64,000 nt of DNA from Datnioides undecimradiatus (Eukaryota; Chordata; Actinopteri; Lobotiformes; Datnioididae), in the NCBI GenBank assembly GCA_008933995.1, contig WARS01000010.1, positions 10,395,001 through 10,459,000 of the forward strand. Direction: 5' to 3'. The notes beneath the pieces were generated by a model. That model worked only from the letters and a program-made list of their open reading frames with translations. It did not search any database and was not told where the DNA came from. This document shows, in pieces, positions 52,801 to 63,200 of the stretch. A program made the translations under genes and the position numbers. Position 1 is the stretch's first letter; each line of letters starts with the position of its first letter.

Positions 52801-55800
52801 ATAGGCATTGGAAAAGGGATGCTGAGCGGCAGAGAGGATGCTTCCTTGGCAGAGGACCAAACTAAATGTACTGAAACAAAACCAAAATACTCCCGTCTGC
52901 TTAAGCTATCGGGAAATGTTGCATTAAATGTACCAGTTTAAATTTAAAAACGAAAAATGTTCAAAATGTTGTGCTACGCCAGCAGACGCTGGTGCTGCTG
53001 TGATGTACGCATTATTGCACTCTCTCTCGTTTGTTATTCCTCAGTTTTGCTGTGGATCTTAGCTCTTTCCTCAGTGCTGATCCTCGGATCGAGAGAGGGG
53101 AGCCGGGGCATATGGATGTATATGGGTGCTATAATTTCAATAAATAATCAAGTACTTTCAAGGACATGTATTCATTTGAAAAGTCCTTAAAGGTTTATGT
53201 CCTTTCAAGGGTAGGACAAGGGCGTTTCTTCGTCAGCCCCAGTGCCAAAAGAGATTGAGCTGCAGGTGGAGCGAAGTTAACAAACAGCTGTTGGAATGCA
53301 CTCTGACTGGATTAACACGCGCAGGTATATACACCGCTATTAGTCGCGACCATTGCCTGCTCTGCAGTTGCAACCACATCTGGCGCCATCACAGCCGTTC
53401 GTTCATGGGATTGATACATTACAAGGGGGGTCTGGAGAAGACAGATGTCAAATAAATCCATGCAGCAATACTATAAAAAACTGAATCATCTAATGAGGTT
53501 CCCAACGTGACCACCAGACATTTTCCTTTTTTTCTTTTTGTACCTATAAGCCCTTTATAGATGGAAAAGAGAAGAAGACAAAGAGAGGATTTGGGACAGG
53601 GCAGAGGAGCTGCCACACTTGGTCCAAACCTGTGCGCTGTGACAGCATTATGGAAATATCATCTTTTCCTTGCAGCCAAAAGGAGCTTGACCGTCTGACT
53701 GCCTGTATTTACATGCAGGGGAGACCATTCGGTGTCACCGCAAAATACCTGAAGAGACTGCATCAATACAAAACAGCAGTTTTGCTTTCCTGTCGTACGC
53801 TAGCTGTTATTTTATTTTATTTTTATTTGGTAGAGAAAGCATTTTGCACACAGTTTAATATCCATGCTTAGCATACTGTATGCAAAGAAGCTTTCCCAGA
53901 TCAATGTGTTTACAGCAATGAGTATTTTTTTTTTTTTTTTTTCAGCTTGGCATTTTACATGACCCGGTGAACGCTACAATCAAATTAATCTGGTTTAGCA
54001 GCTTATACATAATGCCGGATAAAATATAGTGTTTAAATACACCGACTCAATCCCTGGTGCGGCACCATCATCAGCTCAAACCTGATCTAAATATAGAAGG
54101 ATGCCCCCGTGAGCGGAATAACACCAATCCCGGCGTGTTTGCCAGGAGTAGTAGCTGTAGATGCAATCATGCTAAATAAACAGGCCATTGCTTACGACAG
54201 CGTATAATGACAAATAATGAAAACCAATTATGAAAAGTAGACATAATGAATACCCCCCCTGCCCCGGCGTAATTGCATGGTGTTTATTTTGTCATCATAA
54301 AATGTGCAAAACTGCGTATGGTCATCTGTGTTATTATTGATGGAGAAAAAATGAAAATTGGTTGTAATAAAGAGCCATTATCTTTAAACGCTATTATCTA
54401 TAAAGGACACTCACTTTTGGAGAACCTGGGTGGATTATCGTTGACGTCGCTGAGGGTGATGTTGACGGTGGTGGTCCCAGCCAGCCCCCCCAGCTGGCCC
54501 CCCATGTCCTTGGCCTGGATTAATACCTGGTACTGTTCCTTCACCTCTCTGTCCATATTGGGCAAGGCCGTCTTTATAACCCCTGGTGTACAGCAAGATT
54601 GATGAGAAATACAGATAATAACGGAGTGAGACACAGAGGAGGAAGAGAGCACAGTGAGATACAGAGACAGCGACACAAAGAAAAGATGCCGAATGCTCAA
54701 TTTACCTCCAAATGCACAATGTATTTCCAAGCAAAGATCGCACTCTGCAGTAAGGAAGCTGCACGTGGAGCACTGACCAAGGCTGAAATAGAGGTCATTT
54801 CGCAAACTGGAGACACTTGACATTCAATAGGGAACTCTGGTGAAGCCATATAATGATTCACTTGAGGATCAGAGACCCTGAGATCAGAGAGCGTTTGTAC
54901 TGCAGATTAATAGCTAGGTCAGTGGGAGGTTGGCGGGCTAACAGGAAGCAGGCAGCATAGGTGGGTCTTTGCTTTTTCCCACCTCTTATTCCATTTAATA
55001 TGGCGAGGATGTCCCATTTGATCCGCAGACCTCTAACACGTGTGAATCCAAAATCAAAAGATTATTTTTATTTTTGAAGGTTCTGTCATATTTTTTTCTT
55101 TTTTTCAAGAGGGAGGATGTCCGTCCCTAAGTGGTTGTTTGACCTATGTTGTTGCCCCCCCCCCACCCCCTCCTGTTGCTCACCTTTTTTTCCTCCCGGT
55201 GTTTATTCCCCTTGTTGATGTGTGTTTGGAGATAGTTGCAGGCCCAGCAGGGCAAACATTTACTTTAACAGTTTGATTTTTTTTTTATTTTTTTTTTTCT
55301 CCCCAGCCTCAGTTTGAAATACAGTCACAGTGTGAGCTCCGTAAAGCTCCGGGATGAGCGGCATAATCAGCAACAGATTCCACCGTATCTGCCCGTGTGA
55401 TATGTATGAACCTATTTTCATATGCTTTGAACTGTCCCAGATAGTAAGCCAACAGCAGCCCACTACCAAGCAAACACTGGCGGTGTGAAGGTATTTCAGA
55501 TTTAGAGCCGTCATCCGCCGTATCCTACCCTGCTGCCACTCCGCAGCCTTTTTACTGCCATTTTCCTCCTATGACACCATCTGCCTACACCAGCAAACTG
55601 CAGTTATAAATAAAGTGGAAACAACTAAATAACAATGGGAAGCATCAAACGTTACTGTGTCATTTGTGTTTGGGTGATTTTAATTAAGCTTCCTGCTGGA
55701 GCGGTTTTCCCGGCTAACGTTACACAACGCTGACTCCTCAGTATCCCCCGCAGCAAGGATTCAGAAAGTCACCGGTGGTTTTCAGATCGCAGTTTACTTC

Positions 55801-58800
55801 CTGACGCTGAGGCTGTCAGTTTGTGGGTTCACCTGACATTTTGATATGTTGTGACAGTGTGTGGCATTCCTCCGCCCGAGCAAGCCGGCGACTACTATAT
55901 TTAGAGATACTGTACTGGGGGGAAAAAAAAAACAAGAGTTGTACATTTGACTTATTTATCTAGTTGTCTCTGAAACACAGCCCCTGACTGTTTACCGTGT
56001 ATTGAAAAGATTTTTTTTAATATCACACTACTTTACTTTTTTTTTTTTTACTGTACTTTTTTTTTTTTTTTCATAGATTGTATCCTTTAGTGGCCCGCTG
56101 ATTTATCGAGTGGCCCAGTGGTCATTTCTGGAAACTGTTTTTTCCTCAATGTATATATATACGTCTGCCTGCTGTGGTCCAAACTATATCACACACTCTC
56201 AATTATACGCATCATTCAAGACTGATAGCCTAGATAATCTTATTTCACTGCCTCACTGCGATTGCCAAGCCTACGGAAAGCAGGCGCGCTCGTATCTTGA
56301 CACTTTTGACTCACTTGTTTGAAGCGGAAATGAAAAGATGTTTACGAGCTGAGTCACGACTTTTCTCGCACATAAATCGGCGAGCTGGAGTACTTTACCT
56401 GTTTTAGGGTCAACAGAGAAGTATGGCTGGCCGTGGAGGATGCTGTATACCACTCTAGCACTGTTCCCATAGGTAGGGTCATCTGCATCCGTGGCTGTCA
56501 CCTGCGTCACGTACGTCCCTGTGGGACAAAGAAGGAGTGAGAAGACTTATTGACTTGGACTTAAATTTGTTTCCCCGTGAGGCTGAAATCCAAACCCTTT
56601 GAATTTCAGCGGGTTTACTGAACAATCACACCTGACACTAATGAAGGATGAATCAGAGCTGAGAAAGCTACGGCTAATTCCGAACAGTCAAAGTCCCCGA
56701 TGGAGTGCGGTGAGGAGGAGTGCGGAGGAGAAAGGATGTTGCTCAATTTTCAGTTGTATGTTTTGATTCGCACATTTTGTTGGGCATTTCCAAGTGTGAA
56801 AGGGTAGGGGAAGAAAGCTCTCGTGCCACCATTCATTTAACAATGCTACAATCAAGAAAACAAAGGGCCATGGCAAGAATAGTATTAGGATGGCGGCGTT
56901 CCAAACTCCTGCAGTAAGAGGGACAGAATAATTACTTGTTGGAGGTTTGGCTCATCCTCGTTAACTAGTTGGCATTGAAAACACTACTCCATTAACACAT
57001 TTCTTATTCACCGTGTATAAAAATTCAACAGATTAAATCCAAAGTTTCCTGTAACCAACAACACAAGTGCCTCATCAGCCCGACTACTGCATAACTCCAA
57101 GACACAAGCCTGATGTCACTTAGACAGATGGGCAGATTCTTTAGAAAGACTACTGGCAGACAGGTTGACATGGGTGCCTTCACAGGCGGACAGCTCCACG
57201 CTCATATGTCCAGGTACAAATCACATACGAACATCTGGCTAGCTTCTGGATAGCACATGCCGTGTGGAAAACAAAAAACATTTTCAACTGCAGGATTTGT
57301 GGGAACAGGAGACACTGACCAGAGGGATGGCATTTCCATGGCCGTTTTAAATTCTGGTAAGCTCCTAGTTGCCTGTAAAGAACTCGCTGTATATTAAATA
57401 GGCTTTGCAGCCTGAGCAGATGGTAACAATGGCATTAAAACATTAGGTGAGAGAGATTAGTGTCTCAATCCCACCCTCTAACAAAGCCACACATCCCTGA
57501 TTAGACATTACAGGGAAGGACTGCATCGTGTCCAACACTAATACACAATAGATGAGACGGAACGCTAACGCTTTGCAGTTTGGAGGAAAAAAAAAAAAAA
57601 AGAAGCACAAATCCGCATCAGCGACAGTTCAGATATAGCGAAAGTTTAAAAGCCTTTAAGCGCGGCTGACACCCACGCGTTTCCAGACAACACAGGCAAG
57701 GTTACCCTAGGTGAGAGACAATAAATATGGCAAATAAATTCTATTCACACAATTATGGAAATTGAGGTGTGTGATTAAGAGCTACTAGGTCGAGAACAAA
57801 AAAAATAAAAATCAGTTTCAAAATGGGCTGTGGGTAAACGTGAGAGGAGAATGCAAACCAGTTTTGCAAAATATACATTACCTGTCTGACTTTGTTTAGT
57901 ATATCGTCAATATACAGCAAATCTCTGTAATGGTACAATATGGCAAGGAGACTAATTAACACAGCACCATATGCAGTGTACGGAGCTTCTATATTTATCG
58001 TGTGAGTTACATGCGAAGGTCTGTTTGAGATGCACACTCATAGATAAGAAGTGAAATGAAGAACAGAACAAAGTGGTAATTGCATCGTTTTATAAACAAC
58101 CTCTTGCACAAACGCTTTAATCTGTCGTCTTCTCTATAAGGATAAGGATTTATAATGTTTGGCCACAGACTGGTCTTCATTAACAGCCGTTATTGCTTAT
58201 TATATAGTACTTTCAGGATTGCCTCTTTTAGTTTTGCTCTGCTGACATAAAGACATCCACAGGAGATTCTAGCCAAAGACATCAAGAGGGATGAAACAGT
58301 TAATGAACCATGGTATGAACTGGAATAAATATCGATAAAGACCTGAGCTAGTGTGATATTTATACACTGGTTGTGTTTCCGACAGTGTGAACAACTGCTG
58401 ACTTATTTTTTTGCACTGGCAGTAAAGGTGACTTGTCAGAGAAATTGTGTGTGTGTGTTTGAGTGTGTGTGTGTGTGTGTGTCAGGGGGTGCAATATTCG
58501 GCAGTTATTATCAGTGCTTATGGTTTCACACATAATGAGTGACAATGAAGGTTGTTTTTGCACCCCCAGTTTGCGTAGTCTTAGTTAATAATTCGTCAGA
58601 ACTGTTCTTTTGCGTCAAAAAGTACTGTGATTCCACTTCATTTGGAGCATTTTGAGTTAAAACGCAACGATTTTTCTATGAATTAATGTATCATATAGAA
58701 AATATTTCACTAAATAAGGCATTAAGTCTACTTTACCTGTCACAAAAAATAAAATTCGTCCTATCAAAACAGGTCTGATGACGTCATTGTGGTTATTACC

Positions 58801-60210
58801 TGTGATTTTACTAATAGGGTGATTCATTTTGCGTCTAAGACTTTACATTTACAATATAATCCCTGCATTACAAACTGGATGTGTGAAGTTTTAAACCTAT
58901 GGATGCTTCTCAGGCATTAAGCATGTAACGAAGTACCGTACCCAGATGCATTGTGGGAACTTTGCAAGAAATAATGTGACTCGTACCGGGAATAAATGTC
59001 AGCATAGTTCCGCCTCTGCAGCTTTCATTTCGGTCTATCTCGCTCTCACAAGTGTCACTACTTCATGTAAGTGAGATACCTAATTGCTGGAGTGGCCCCT
59101 TTAAGTGTCAGATATGATGGCAGGTGTCATTTCACAGGAACTCAATTGCAATTCAGTTACTATTACTACTATTACTTCTACTACTGATTATATAATGATT
59201 AATATTATCTATAATATTAGAATGATAATCATAATAATAACAACAGAAGAAAAAATGTCATTCTTAACATTCTTAAAGGTAACATTTTGGAATTGTTTGG
59301 TCATTTCCCAAAGAAATATGAAACAGTTTTCACGGGATTCATTTTCTGTCAATTATCTATTGATGAGCCACTCGATTCATTCTGTGGGTGGGTTTTACAG
59401 CTAAATTAAAGCTAATCTCTTTAGTCTGCTTCAACGGCCATGCAAGATGTGTTCGTGATAAACTTGAAAGCTTCTCTGATTCTACAGTACACAGATGCAG
59501 AGCGGCTTATGATTTAGTGTCCACCGGGGCTGGGCTGTGTTGTTCCTGCTCTGCTTTCTACTCATCCTCTACAGATTGCCCATTTTGGTGTTTTGAGGCC
59601 TTCATTGCCATTCAGATTGAGAGGAACCATTCTGCCGGTGAATTACCTTGATTCATTCTCCCAGGGGATAGGTGGGGGAGAGGAAAGACAAAACTGTGAA
59701 ATATACTCAGGGTACAACAAGAATAACTGGCTCTCTGAAATGTCAAAATCTGCTAGGGGGAACAGCTTTGCCCCTCTGGTTGTACCTGTGATGCTCCTGA
59801 AACTTAACTTTTGTATTCCCGTAGTTCAAGAGGAAATGAGAAAGTATTAAAGGCAAAGAACTGAGGAAAGTTCTGGCTTAATGGACAGACCGAGTCAGTT
59901 CAGATGGTCACTTACCTACTGGTGACATTTCAGGGACACTGGCCCTGTACGGTCCCTCCAGGAACTTTGGCTCATTGTCGTTGATGTCTTGAACCTTGAT
60001 TACAAATTCCGATTCAGGCTCTAAGGGCCTATTGGTGTTGATGTCAACAGCCTGGGCGCGTAGGGTGTAGTAAGGCTTCTCCTCTCTGTCAAGGCTCCTT
60101 AAGGCATGGATGTCCCCCGTTGTTTGGTCAATTGTGAAAATGGAGCCAGCCCCGTCCCCCGAGAGAGTGTACTTCACCGCACTGTCCCCCTTATCGAGGT
60201 CAGTGTGCAG
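20141..60210 (-). CDS. cdh8: Cadherin-8 (type II classical cadherin), 3' ten coding exons, 5'-partial
   Basis: Type II cadherins are calcium-dependent homophilic cell-cell adhesion proteins, mostly neuronal, linked to actin through catenins. Ten minus-strand exons (60210-59916, 56518-56399, 54582-54415, 51644-51457, 38292-38039, 33686-33550, 30071-29950, 25000-24883, 23112-22861, 20652-20141) join in phase to 2166 nt, giving 721 residues plus stop. Seen in order: EC1 (partial), EC2-EC5 with LDRE/MDRE and DINDNEP, DVNDNPP, DVDEPP and DINEFPP linkers, cysteine-bearing EC5, a transmembrane helix near residues 538-558, and a cytoplasmic tail with [10 protein letters not shown] and APPYDSL. The tail ([39 protein letters not shown]) matches my recollection of vertebrate CDH8 better than CDH6, 7, 10, 11, 18 or 20. 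Human CDH8 is about 799 residues, so roughly 80 N-terminal residues (signal, propeptide, start of EC1 with the two adhesive Trp) lie upstream of the window. A teleost paralogue of cdh8 cannot be excluded. Confidence 0.93.
20653..22860 (-). other. cdh8: cdh8 last intron, 2.2 kb
   Basis: GT-AG intron between the membrane-helix exon and the tail exon. It holds a poly-T run (21171-21189), a pyrimidine-rich stretch near 21400-21465, and no second gene I can support. The first about 120 intronic bases (22739-22860) stay open in the cadherin frame. Confidence 0.85.
22861..23112 (-). CDS. cdh8: cdh8 coding exon, EC5 end and most of the transmembrane helix, 252 bp
   Basis: Acceptor tttcttgtag; donor TTA G|GTGAGA. 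It encodes residues 468-551: [39 protein letters not shown], then [18 protein letters not shown] with the three remaining EC5 cysteines (513, 515, 524). [19 protein letters not shown] begins the membrane segment, and the exon stops inside the helix, as is standard for this family. Phase is 1 on both sides. The reading frame stays open past the donor (see findings). Confidence 0.96.
23113..24882 (-). other. cdh8: cdh8 intron between the EC5 exons, 1.8 kb
   Basis: GT-AG intron. It is mostly unremarkable, with a G-run near 24449. A relatively GC-rich piece at 23930-24160 carries a small plus-strand reading frame rich in cysteines (see findings). No repeat family was recognised. Confidence 0.85.
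24883..25000 (-). CDS. cdh8: cdh8 coding exon, EC5 middle, 118 bp
   Basis: Acceptor attttcaacag; donor GGA A|GTAAGT. It encodes residues 429-467: [19 protein letters not shown], and NFTIRDFG with a sequon NFT (460-462). It is too short, and bounded by the wrong stops, to appear as a methionine-initiated frame, but both splice sites and both phases fit: 0 on entry, 1 on exit. The split codon A|AC gives RDFGNNTAG with the next exon, creating a second sequon, NNT (468-470). Confidence 0.94.
27049..27177 (+). repeat. Decayed tRNA-derived SINE-like element
   Basis: The head ggcggaagagcagttaagtc, a degenerate B-box-like gttcaatttca (27097-27107) and the body ggtgcttgtcatacccctt followed by a CTCTCT tract (27140-27158) and gtttcatgtctatct match the layout of a familiar fish tRNA-related SINE (a gttcga...ttgctgcatgtcatccccctctctc type). 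It is a degraded, non-coding copy. Confidence 0.5.
27861..27927 (+). repeat. SINE-like 3' end (gataagagtgccggctaaatg type)
   Basis: The stretch attgtaagttaagctagata agagtgccggctaaatgccg with a taaatgtaaatgtaatt tail is a decayed match to the widespread fish SINE segment that reads, in less decayed copies, gtaagtcgctctggataa followed by a gcgtctgctaaatg block and short TAAATG tail repeats. Confidence 0.55.
28810..28843. repeat. (AT)n microsatellite
   Basis: About 17 perfect TA units inside an intron. Confidence 0.96.
29950..30071 (-). CDS. cdh8: cdh8 coding exon, EC4 end and EC5 start, 122 bp
   Basis: Acceptor ttctcctccag; donor CAG|GTACGT. It encodes residues 388-428: [20 protein letters not shown], with the EC4-EC5 linker DINEFPP (404-410), then [15 protein letters not shown], which opens EC5 and supplies the first conserved EC5 cysteine (421). 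The NEFPPE wording is characteristic of cadherin-8 and its closest relatives; most other type II cadherins read NDNAPEF here. Confidence 0.95.
30072..33549 (-). other. cdh8: cdh8 intron in EC4, 3.5 kb
   Basis: GT-AG intron holding a decayed SINE-like segment (30260-30385), a G-rich quadruplex motif (30880-30902) and A/T homopolymers near 31482-31500 and 32530. No exon or second gene was found. Confidence 0.85.
30260..30385 (+). repeat. Decayed SINE-like element
   Basis: The order is: tRNA-like head aggatggctatgtggttaaa, then gtccttgactagatgctaaa, then ggtcgctctgcttaaatgcc and tctgcta. This is the layout of fish SINEs with a ccttgagcaagacactaaac body and a ggataaaagcgtctgctaa end. Heavily diverged. 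Confidence 0.45.
33550..33686 (-). CDS. cdh8: cdh8 coding exon, EC4 middle, 137 bp
   Basis: Acceptor ttttctttcag; donor CTT A|GTAAGT. It encodes residues 342-387: [17 protein letters not shown], then [20 protein letters not shown] with the LDRE motif (370-373) and an NIS sequon (379-381). The YSIDWKSD...[10 protein letters not shown] pattern resembles vertebrate cadherin-8 specifically and supports the gene assignment. Entry phase 2, exit phase 1. Confidence 0.95.
34151..34451. repeat. Pair of about 40-bp direct repeats 260 bp apart
   Basis: ctatttgatcttaaaaaggc with tatttttcattaataatttt (34151-34190) recurs as ctatttgatcttaaaagggt with atttctcattaatatttctc (34411-34450). A SINE-like fragment lies between the copies. 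Confidence 0.75.
34262..34313 (-). repeat. SINE-like fragment (ttcagtgccttgctc type)
   Basis: gaggttcagtgccttgctcg and cgggcacttccacaggacag resemble the reverse complement of the familiar fish SINE body that reads ttgagcaaggcactgaaccc. Only a fragment remains. Confidence 0.45.
38039..38292 (-). CDS. cdh8: cdh8 coding exon, EC3 end and EC4 start, 254 bp
   Basis: Acceptor tttatttctag; donor GTC AG|GTAAAG. It encodes residues 258-341. It opens with [14 protein letters not shown], the type II EC3 motif with LDFE in place of LDRE, runs through [20 protein letters not shown] (EC3-EC4 linker DVDEPP at 300-305), and enters EC4 with [20 protein letters not shown]. The exon is separated from the previous one by the largest intron in the window (13.2 kb). 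Confidence 0.96.
40051..40077. repeat. (GGA)n purine microsatellite
   Basis: An imperfect GGA/GAG run in the largest cdh8 intron. Confidence 0.85.
45062..45113. repeat. 27-bp tandem duplication
   Basis: ggtctgatgtcagcgggcta followed by gaaagct at 45062-45088 is repeated immediately from 45089 with one inserted G (ggtctgatgtcagcggggct, then agaag). Two copies only, near identical, so probably recent. Confidence 0.85.
45541..45617 (-). repeat. SINE-like fragment with reversed tRNA-like B box
   Basis: gttcagtgtcttgctcagga is followed by gctggagatcgaaccactaa, in which gatcgaacc is a reversed RNA polymerase III B box. The order matches the reverse orientation of a fish tRNA-derived SINE. Diverged and truncated. 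Confidence 0.5.
50250..50300 (+). repeat. Possible SINE-like fragment
   Basis: acatctgagagatcacaggt and tcagccctcgcatctgccaa, followed by gtgtcct, resemble a tRNA-like head (degenerate B box aggttcagccc) followed by the usual SINE body start. Short and diverged, so uncertain. Confidence 0.35.
51457..51644 (-). CDS. cdh8: cdh8 coding exon, EC3 first part, 188 bp
   Basis: Acceptor tgttgacag; donor AAA AGG|GTATGG, a weaker donor than its neighbours. It encodes residues 195-257: [19 protein letters not shown], then [15 protein letters not shown] (the DxD and N-A-E calcium segment of EC3), [10 protein letters not shown] and the strand GIIILKR. It leaves at phase 0. If the donor is skipped, the frame stays open for 39 further codons into the intron (see findings). 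Confidence 0.95.
51645..54414 (-). other. cdh8: cdh8 intron between EC2 and EC3, 2.8 kb
   Basis: GT-AG intron. Apart from a long T-run (about 53927-53942) and AT-rich patches, I see no gene or recognisable repeat. Confidence 0.85.
54415..54582 (-). CDS. cdh8: cdh8 coding exon, EC2 second half, 168 bp
   Basis: Acceptor ctgtacaccag; donor AAA A|GTGAGT. It encodes residues 139-194: [12 protein letters not shown] with the MDRE calcium motif (148-151), QAKDMGG (161-167), and the EC2-EC3 linker DVNDNPPRF (184-192). There is one N-glycosylation sequon, NIT, at 179-181. Phase 1 on both sides. [18 protein letters not shown] is strongly type II specific. Confidence 0.95.
54583..56398 (-). other. cdh8: cdh8 intron in EC2, 1.8 kb
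   Basis: GT-AG intron with C- and T-runs (55157, 55278-55300, 56037-56072). Nothing else was recognised. Confidence 0.85.
56399..56518 (-). CDS. cdh8: cdh8 coding exon, EC2 first half, 120 bp
   Basis: Acceptor ttgtcccacag; donor ACA G|GTAAAG. Entry and exit phases are both 1. It encodes residues 99-138, including [18 protein letters not shown], which holds the EC2 calcium-coordinating DAD (109-111) and the conserved YGNSA turn, then [11 protein letters not shown]. The split codon G|GG joins in frame to the next exon (KTGVIKT). It is typical of type II cadherin EC2. Confidence 0.95.
56519..59915 (-). other. cdh8: cdh8 intron between EC1 and EC2 exons, 3.4 kb
   Basis: GT-AG intron containing the GT microsatellite at 58446-58482, an A-run near 57587, and a diverged TAC/ATT-rich simple stretch at about 59158-59240. 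No gene was seen. Confidence 0.85.
58446..58482. repeat. (TG)n microsatellite, interrupted
   Basis: Two TG tracts (58446-58458 and 58463-58482) separated by ttga. Confidence 0.93.
59916..60210 (-). CDS. cdh8: cdh8 coding exon, EC1 (most) and start of EC2, 295 bp
   Basis: Acceptor tgtctttcag precedes CTG CAC ACT GAC, and the donor is G|GTAAGT. The exon encodes partial-product residues 1-98 plus the first base of Gly99. It starts with LHTDLDKGD, the type II EC1 segment that follows the exchanged N-terminal strand. It carries LDRE (40-43), a calcium-site motif, and the EC1-EC2 linker DINDNEP (75-81). PEMSPVG opens EC2. The length of 295 bp equals the usual size of this exon in type II cadherin genes as I recall it. 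The two tryptophans of the adhesive arm belong to the preceding exon and are not present here. Confidence 0.95.
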
Positions 60211-63200
60211 CTGAAAGACAAAAGAGGAAAAAGACAGGTTGAGTGCAAACATTGGCACAGATAATGATTCATTGAAAGCACTGGGGAAGAGCTGTCAAAG
60301 AACACTATTTCACAAAGACAGTCAAGGAAACTGACTGCGCATCAAAGAGCAAATTCGTGCCTCTGCAAAGAGCCGCAAAACACTAAGTCATGAGAAAAAA
60401 TAAAATGATCGTGCTTTCAGAACATTTCACAGATTAATGAGGCTAAATCTCTCATAAATAATGTATTCTCTCGGCGCAATCACGCCGCAGTGATAGCTCT
60501 TCCAACATCGCGGACGCACTTCTACTCAAGCATGACTCAGAAATCCTCCCCTTATGTGAGATAGGAGTTCCAAAAGTGGCAAAGGTTAGACCGCGAAAAC
60601 AAGAGGTAAATACTCCACAGTTTCAAATGCCTCCATCTGACAGCGGAGGTCTGTGACCAGATGACTCTGTGCACAGTCACAAAACGCCACCACTCCAGCC
60701 AGAGAACATCTTTGTTAATATAGATCCAGGGCCGCGGCAGCTCTCTTTGTACAAGACAAACACATTCAGGGCTGGTGGCAGAAAGCTTATTGACATAGTT
60801 ATGTTTACCTCCTCTGGGAGATCAGTCAGACAATTCAAAGCCTTTTAAATATTTAAGGCTCTAATGCAATTTGATCATGGCCATACATGGATATGGATTT
60901 TGGCCTGCTTATCAATGGCGTGGAATTTCCACCAATGGTGCTGAACAACAGTCTTACTCCAGGGGACGGGAACAGATATTTTGAGCAGTGGAGCAGAGGC
61001 ACACAGTGTAACCAGCTAACTCGAGGACCTGCTGCCTCTGGGTAACATGGATTAATTTTTCTCGGTGAAGCTTCCATAACTTGCACTAATTCTACACTAA
61101 AGGTTTGCCTTTGGAACCCTTTTCCAGCACAGAATAGACACAGGACCTCTACGGCTGCCTGTGTGTTGACAAACTAATAACGCACTGCAAAAACATATGT
61201 TCGGCAACAGTTTAGGACTGACTATCCATGTCCCATGCCAACGTTCATTGCCAACACATGAAATTGGAAGGATGTTCAGATTGATGGGCTTGTATGATGT
61301 CCAACTTTCATGCTGCTGCTTAACGGTTGCTTCCCATCACAGACCTGTATTGATATTTGTTTTTATATCAACTGCAACCATGATGTTATCCTCATCCTTA
61401 TCTTTACCCTTGTTCAGACCAACCAAACCCCATTTTACGTAACTTAGCTACTTCCTCTTACCACGGCATAGCTGCCATGCACTAGCGAGGAAATGAATCC
61501 GCACGCCGGCATTGTTTTTTTTCCTTCTTTTTCCAATTAAGACTATTTCTTTTGCCCTGTTGATGAATATTAAGCTATCTTGTGCACATAGCCAATTTTC
61601 CATTGAACCTCGACAGCTGAGGCAGCCATGTAGAGAAGAGGAAATTTGAGATGCAGCTATAAATTCTCTGTAGGTTACGGTTCAAAACAACCCAAGACAT
61701 GCAGACACAAGCACTAACCACACTGGGTGTAGGCCTAATTGGTGATTCAGCGCAAATTGCCCAGTTCACACAAACATAGCACAGTCTCGTAATGGCCTCA
61801 CCCATGGTGCATTATTCATGGCTATTCAAATGAATTAGAATTATTTTTAGTATATAACCCTTACCGGGCGACAACTAAATCCCACAACTTTTTATGCAAT
61901 GAGCACAAAATCTGAAATGTAAATTATTTAGCGTTGTTATAATGTGAACAATATTCTTCCACCGTCCTCTACAACTAGACATTCTGACAGTAAAACAAAG
62001 CAGATCACAAACTAAACTCTTTGTGGTTCCTTACCCTGATCTGGAATACGAGTCTAGGTAGAGCATTCGATTATTTGGGGGGGAGCATTGAGAAAGATGA
62101 ATTTATATTTTCAGAGTTGAAGCCCAATATATGCAGTGATAACAACCCCTATTCAGAATTTGAAGACTTACATTTTGCTTCTGGTAGGCACTAGTGCCCA
62201 GGGTTACCACAATTATTATTTTAACCGTATGATACCGAAGTTTAATGAGTTGTGATGAGTCACTTCAGCCCGTGACTGACAACTGGCAAAAGGTACCAGC
62301 TTCATTAGCTATAAATACCTCCATATAACAATTTTGCTAACACCTTACCTTAGTTTATCACAGGCCTTTTACCTCGACTGCTTCTTCATGGGACTTGCCG
62401 GCACCTTAGACCATTACAGGGAGACGAGCGAAGGCCCTTTTTATTTATTTATTTTTATTTTTTTTCCAAATAAATTGGGACAAAACTTGGTAGCATATTT
62501 TTTGTCAGGCAATTTAGAGTTTTGGTCCTTATTTCCAGGGAAAGAAAGACTATTAGAGAGAAACACTGAAGAAAATTAGCAGAGAAAATTGAAAAAAAAA
62601 AAAACAAAACACCTATGTAGCGTTAAAAAAAGAGGGGGCTCCAGGTATTTTGAGGCTGCGACATTGATTGAAGAGCTGAAGCCTTGTATAAAAAGATATT
62701 TTACAAATCCACAACCTGTGGTTTGTTCTGGAGCAGCTGTGTTGCTTTTGGCCTGGATTCTAGATTTAAAATCCTCACATGTGGGTTTAACTTGGATACA
62801 AACACAGAAGTATTAGATTATTGACCAGGCCCCAAGAAAACAGTAGCAAAGTTGATAACGGACCTCTGCTCACTGTAGAAACTGAGCTAGCTTAACCCTA
62901 ACCTTACAGAGCAGAGCTACACAGGTTAAATGTTTGTGGATGATTTACATTAATTGCTGTGTGGCTAAAGCCAAGGTAGAAGAAATGGCTTTGTCTCCTC
63001 TTGAACTTTTAAAAGGACCTGACTCTAGGAGCTGAACCGCACTCGAAATCCCAAGGTAACACTTATTCTTAATATCAATTTGGAAAAGGACCTCTGAGGA
63101 CTCTGAACAGAGATGGGGGTTGCTATGGACAGGATGTCTTGTGACTTGTGATTTCAAAAGGCAGGACCTGACTCTGTTTCATTCTGTTTTGTGTCGCCTG

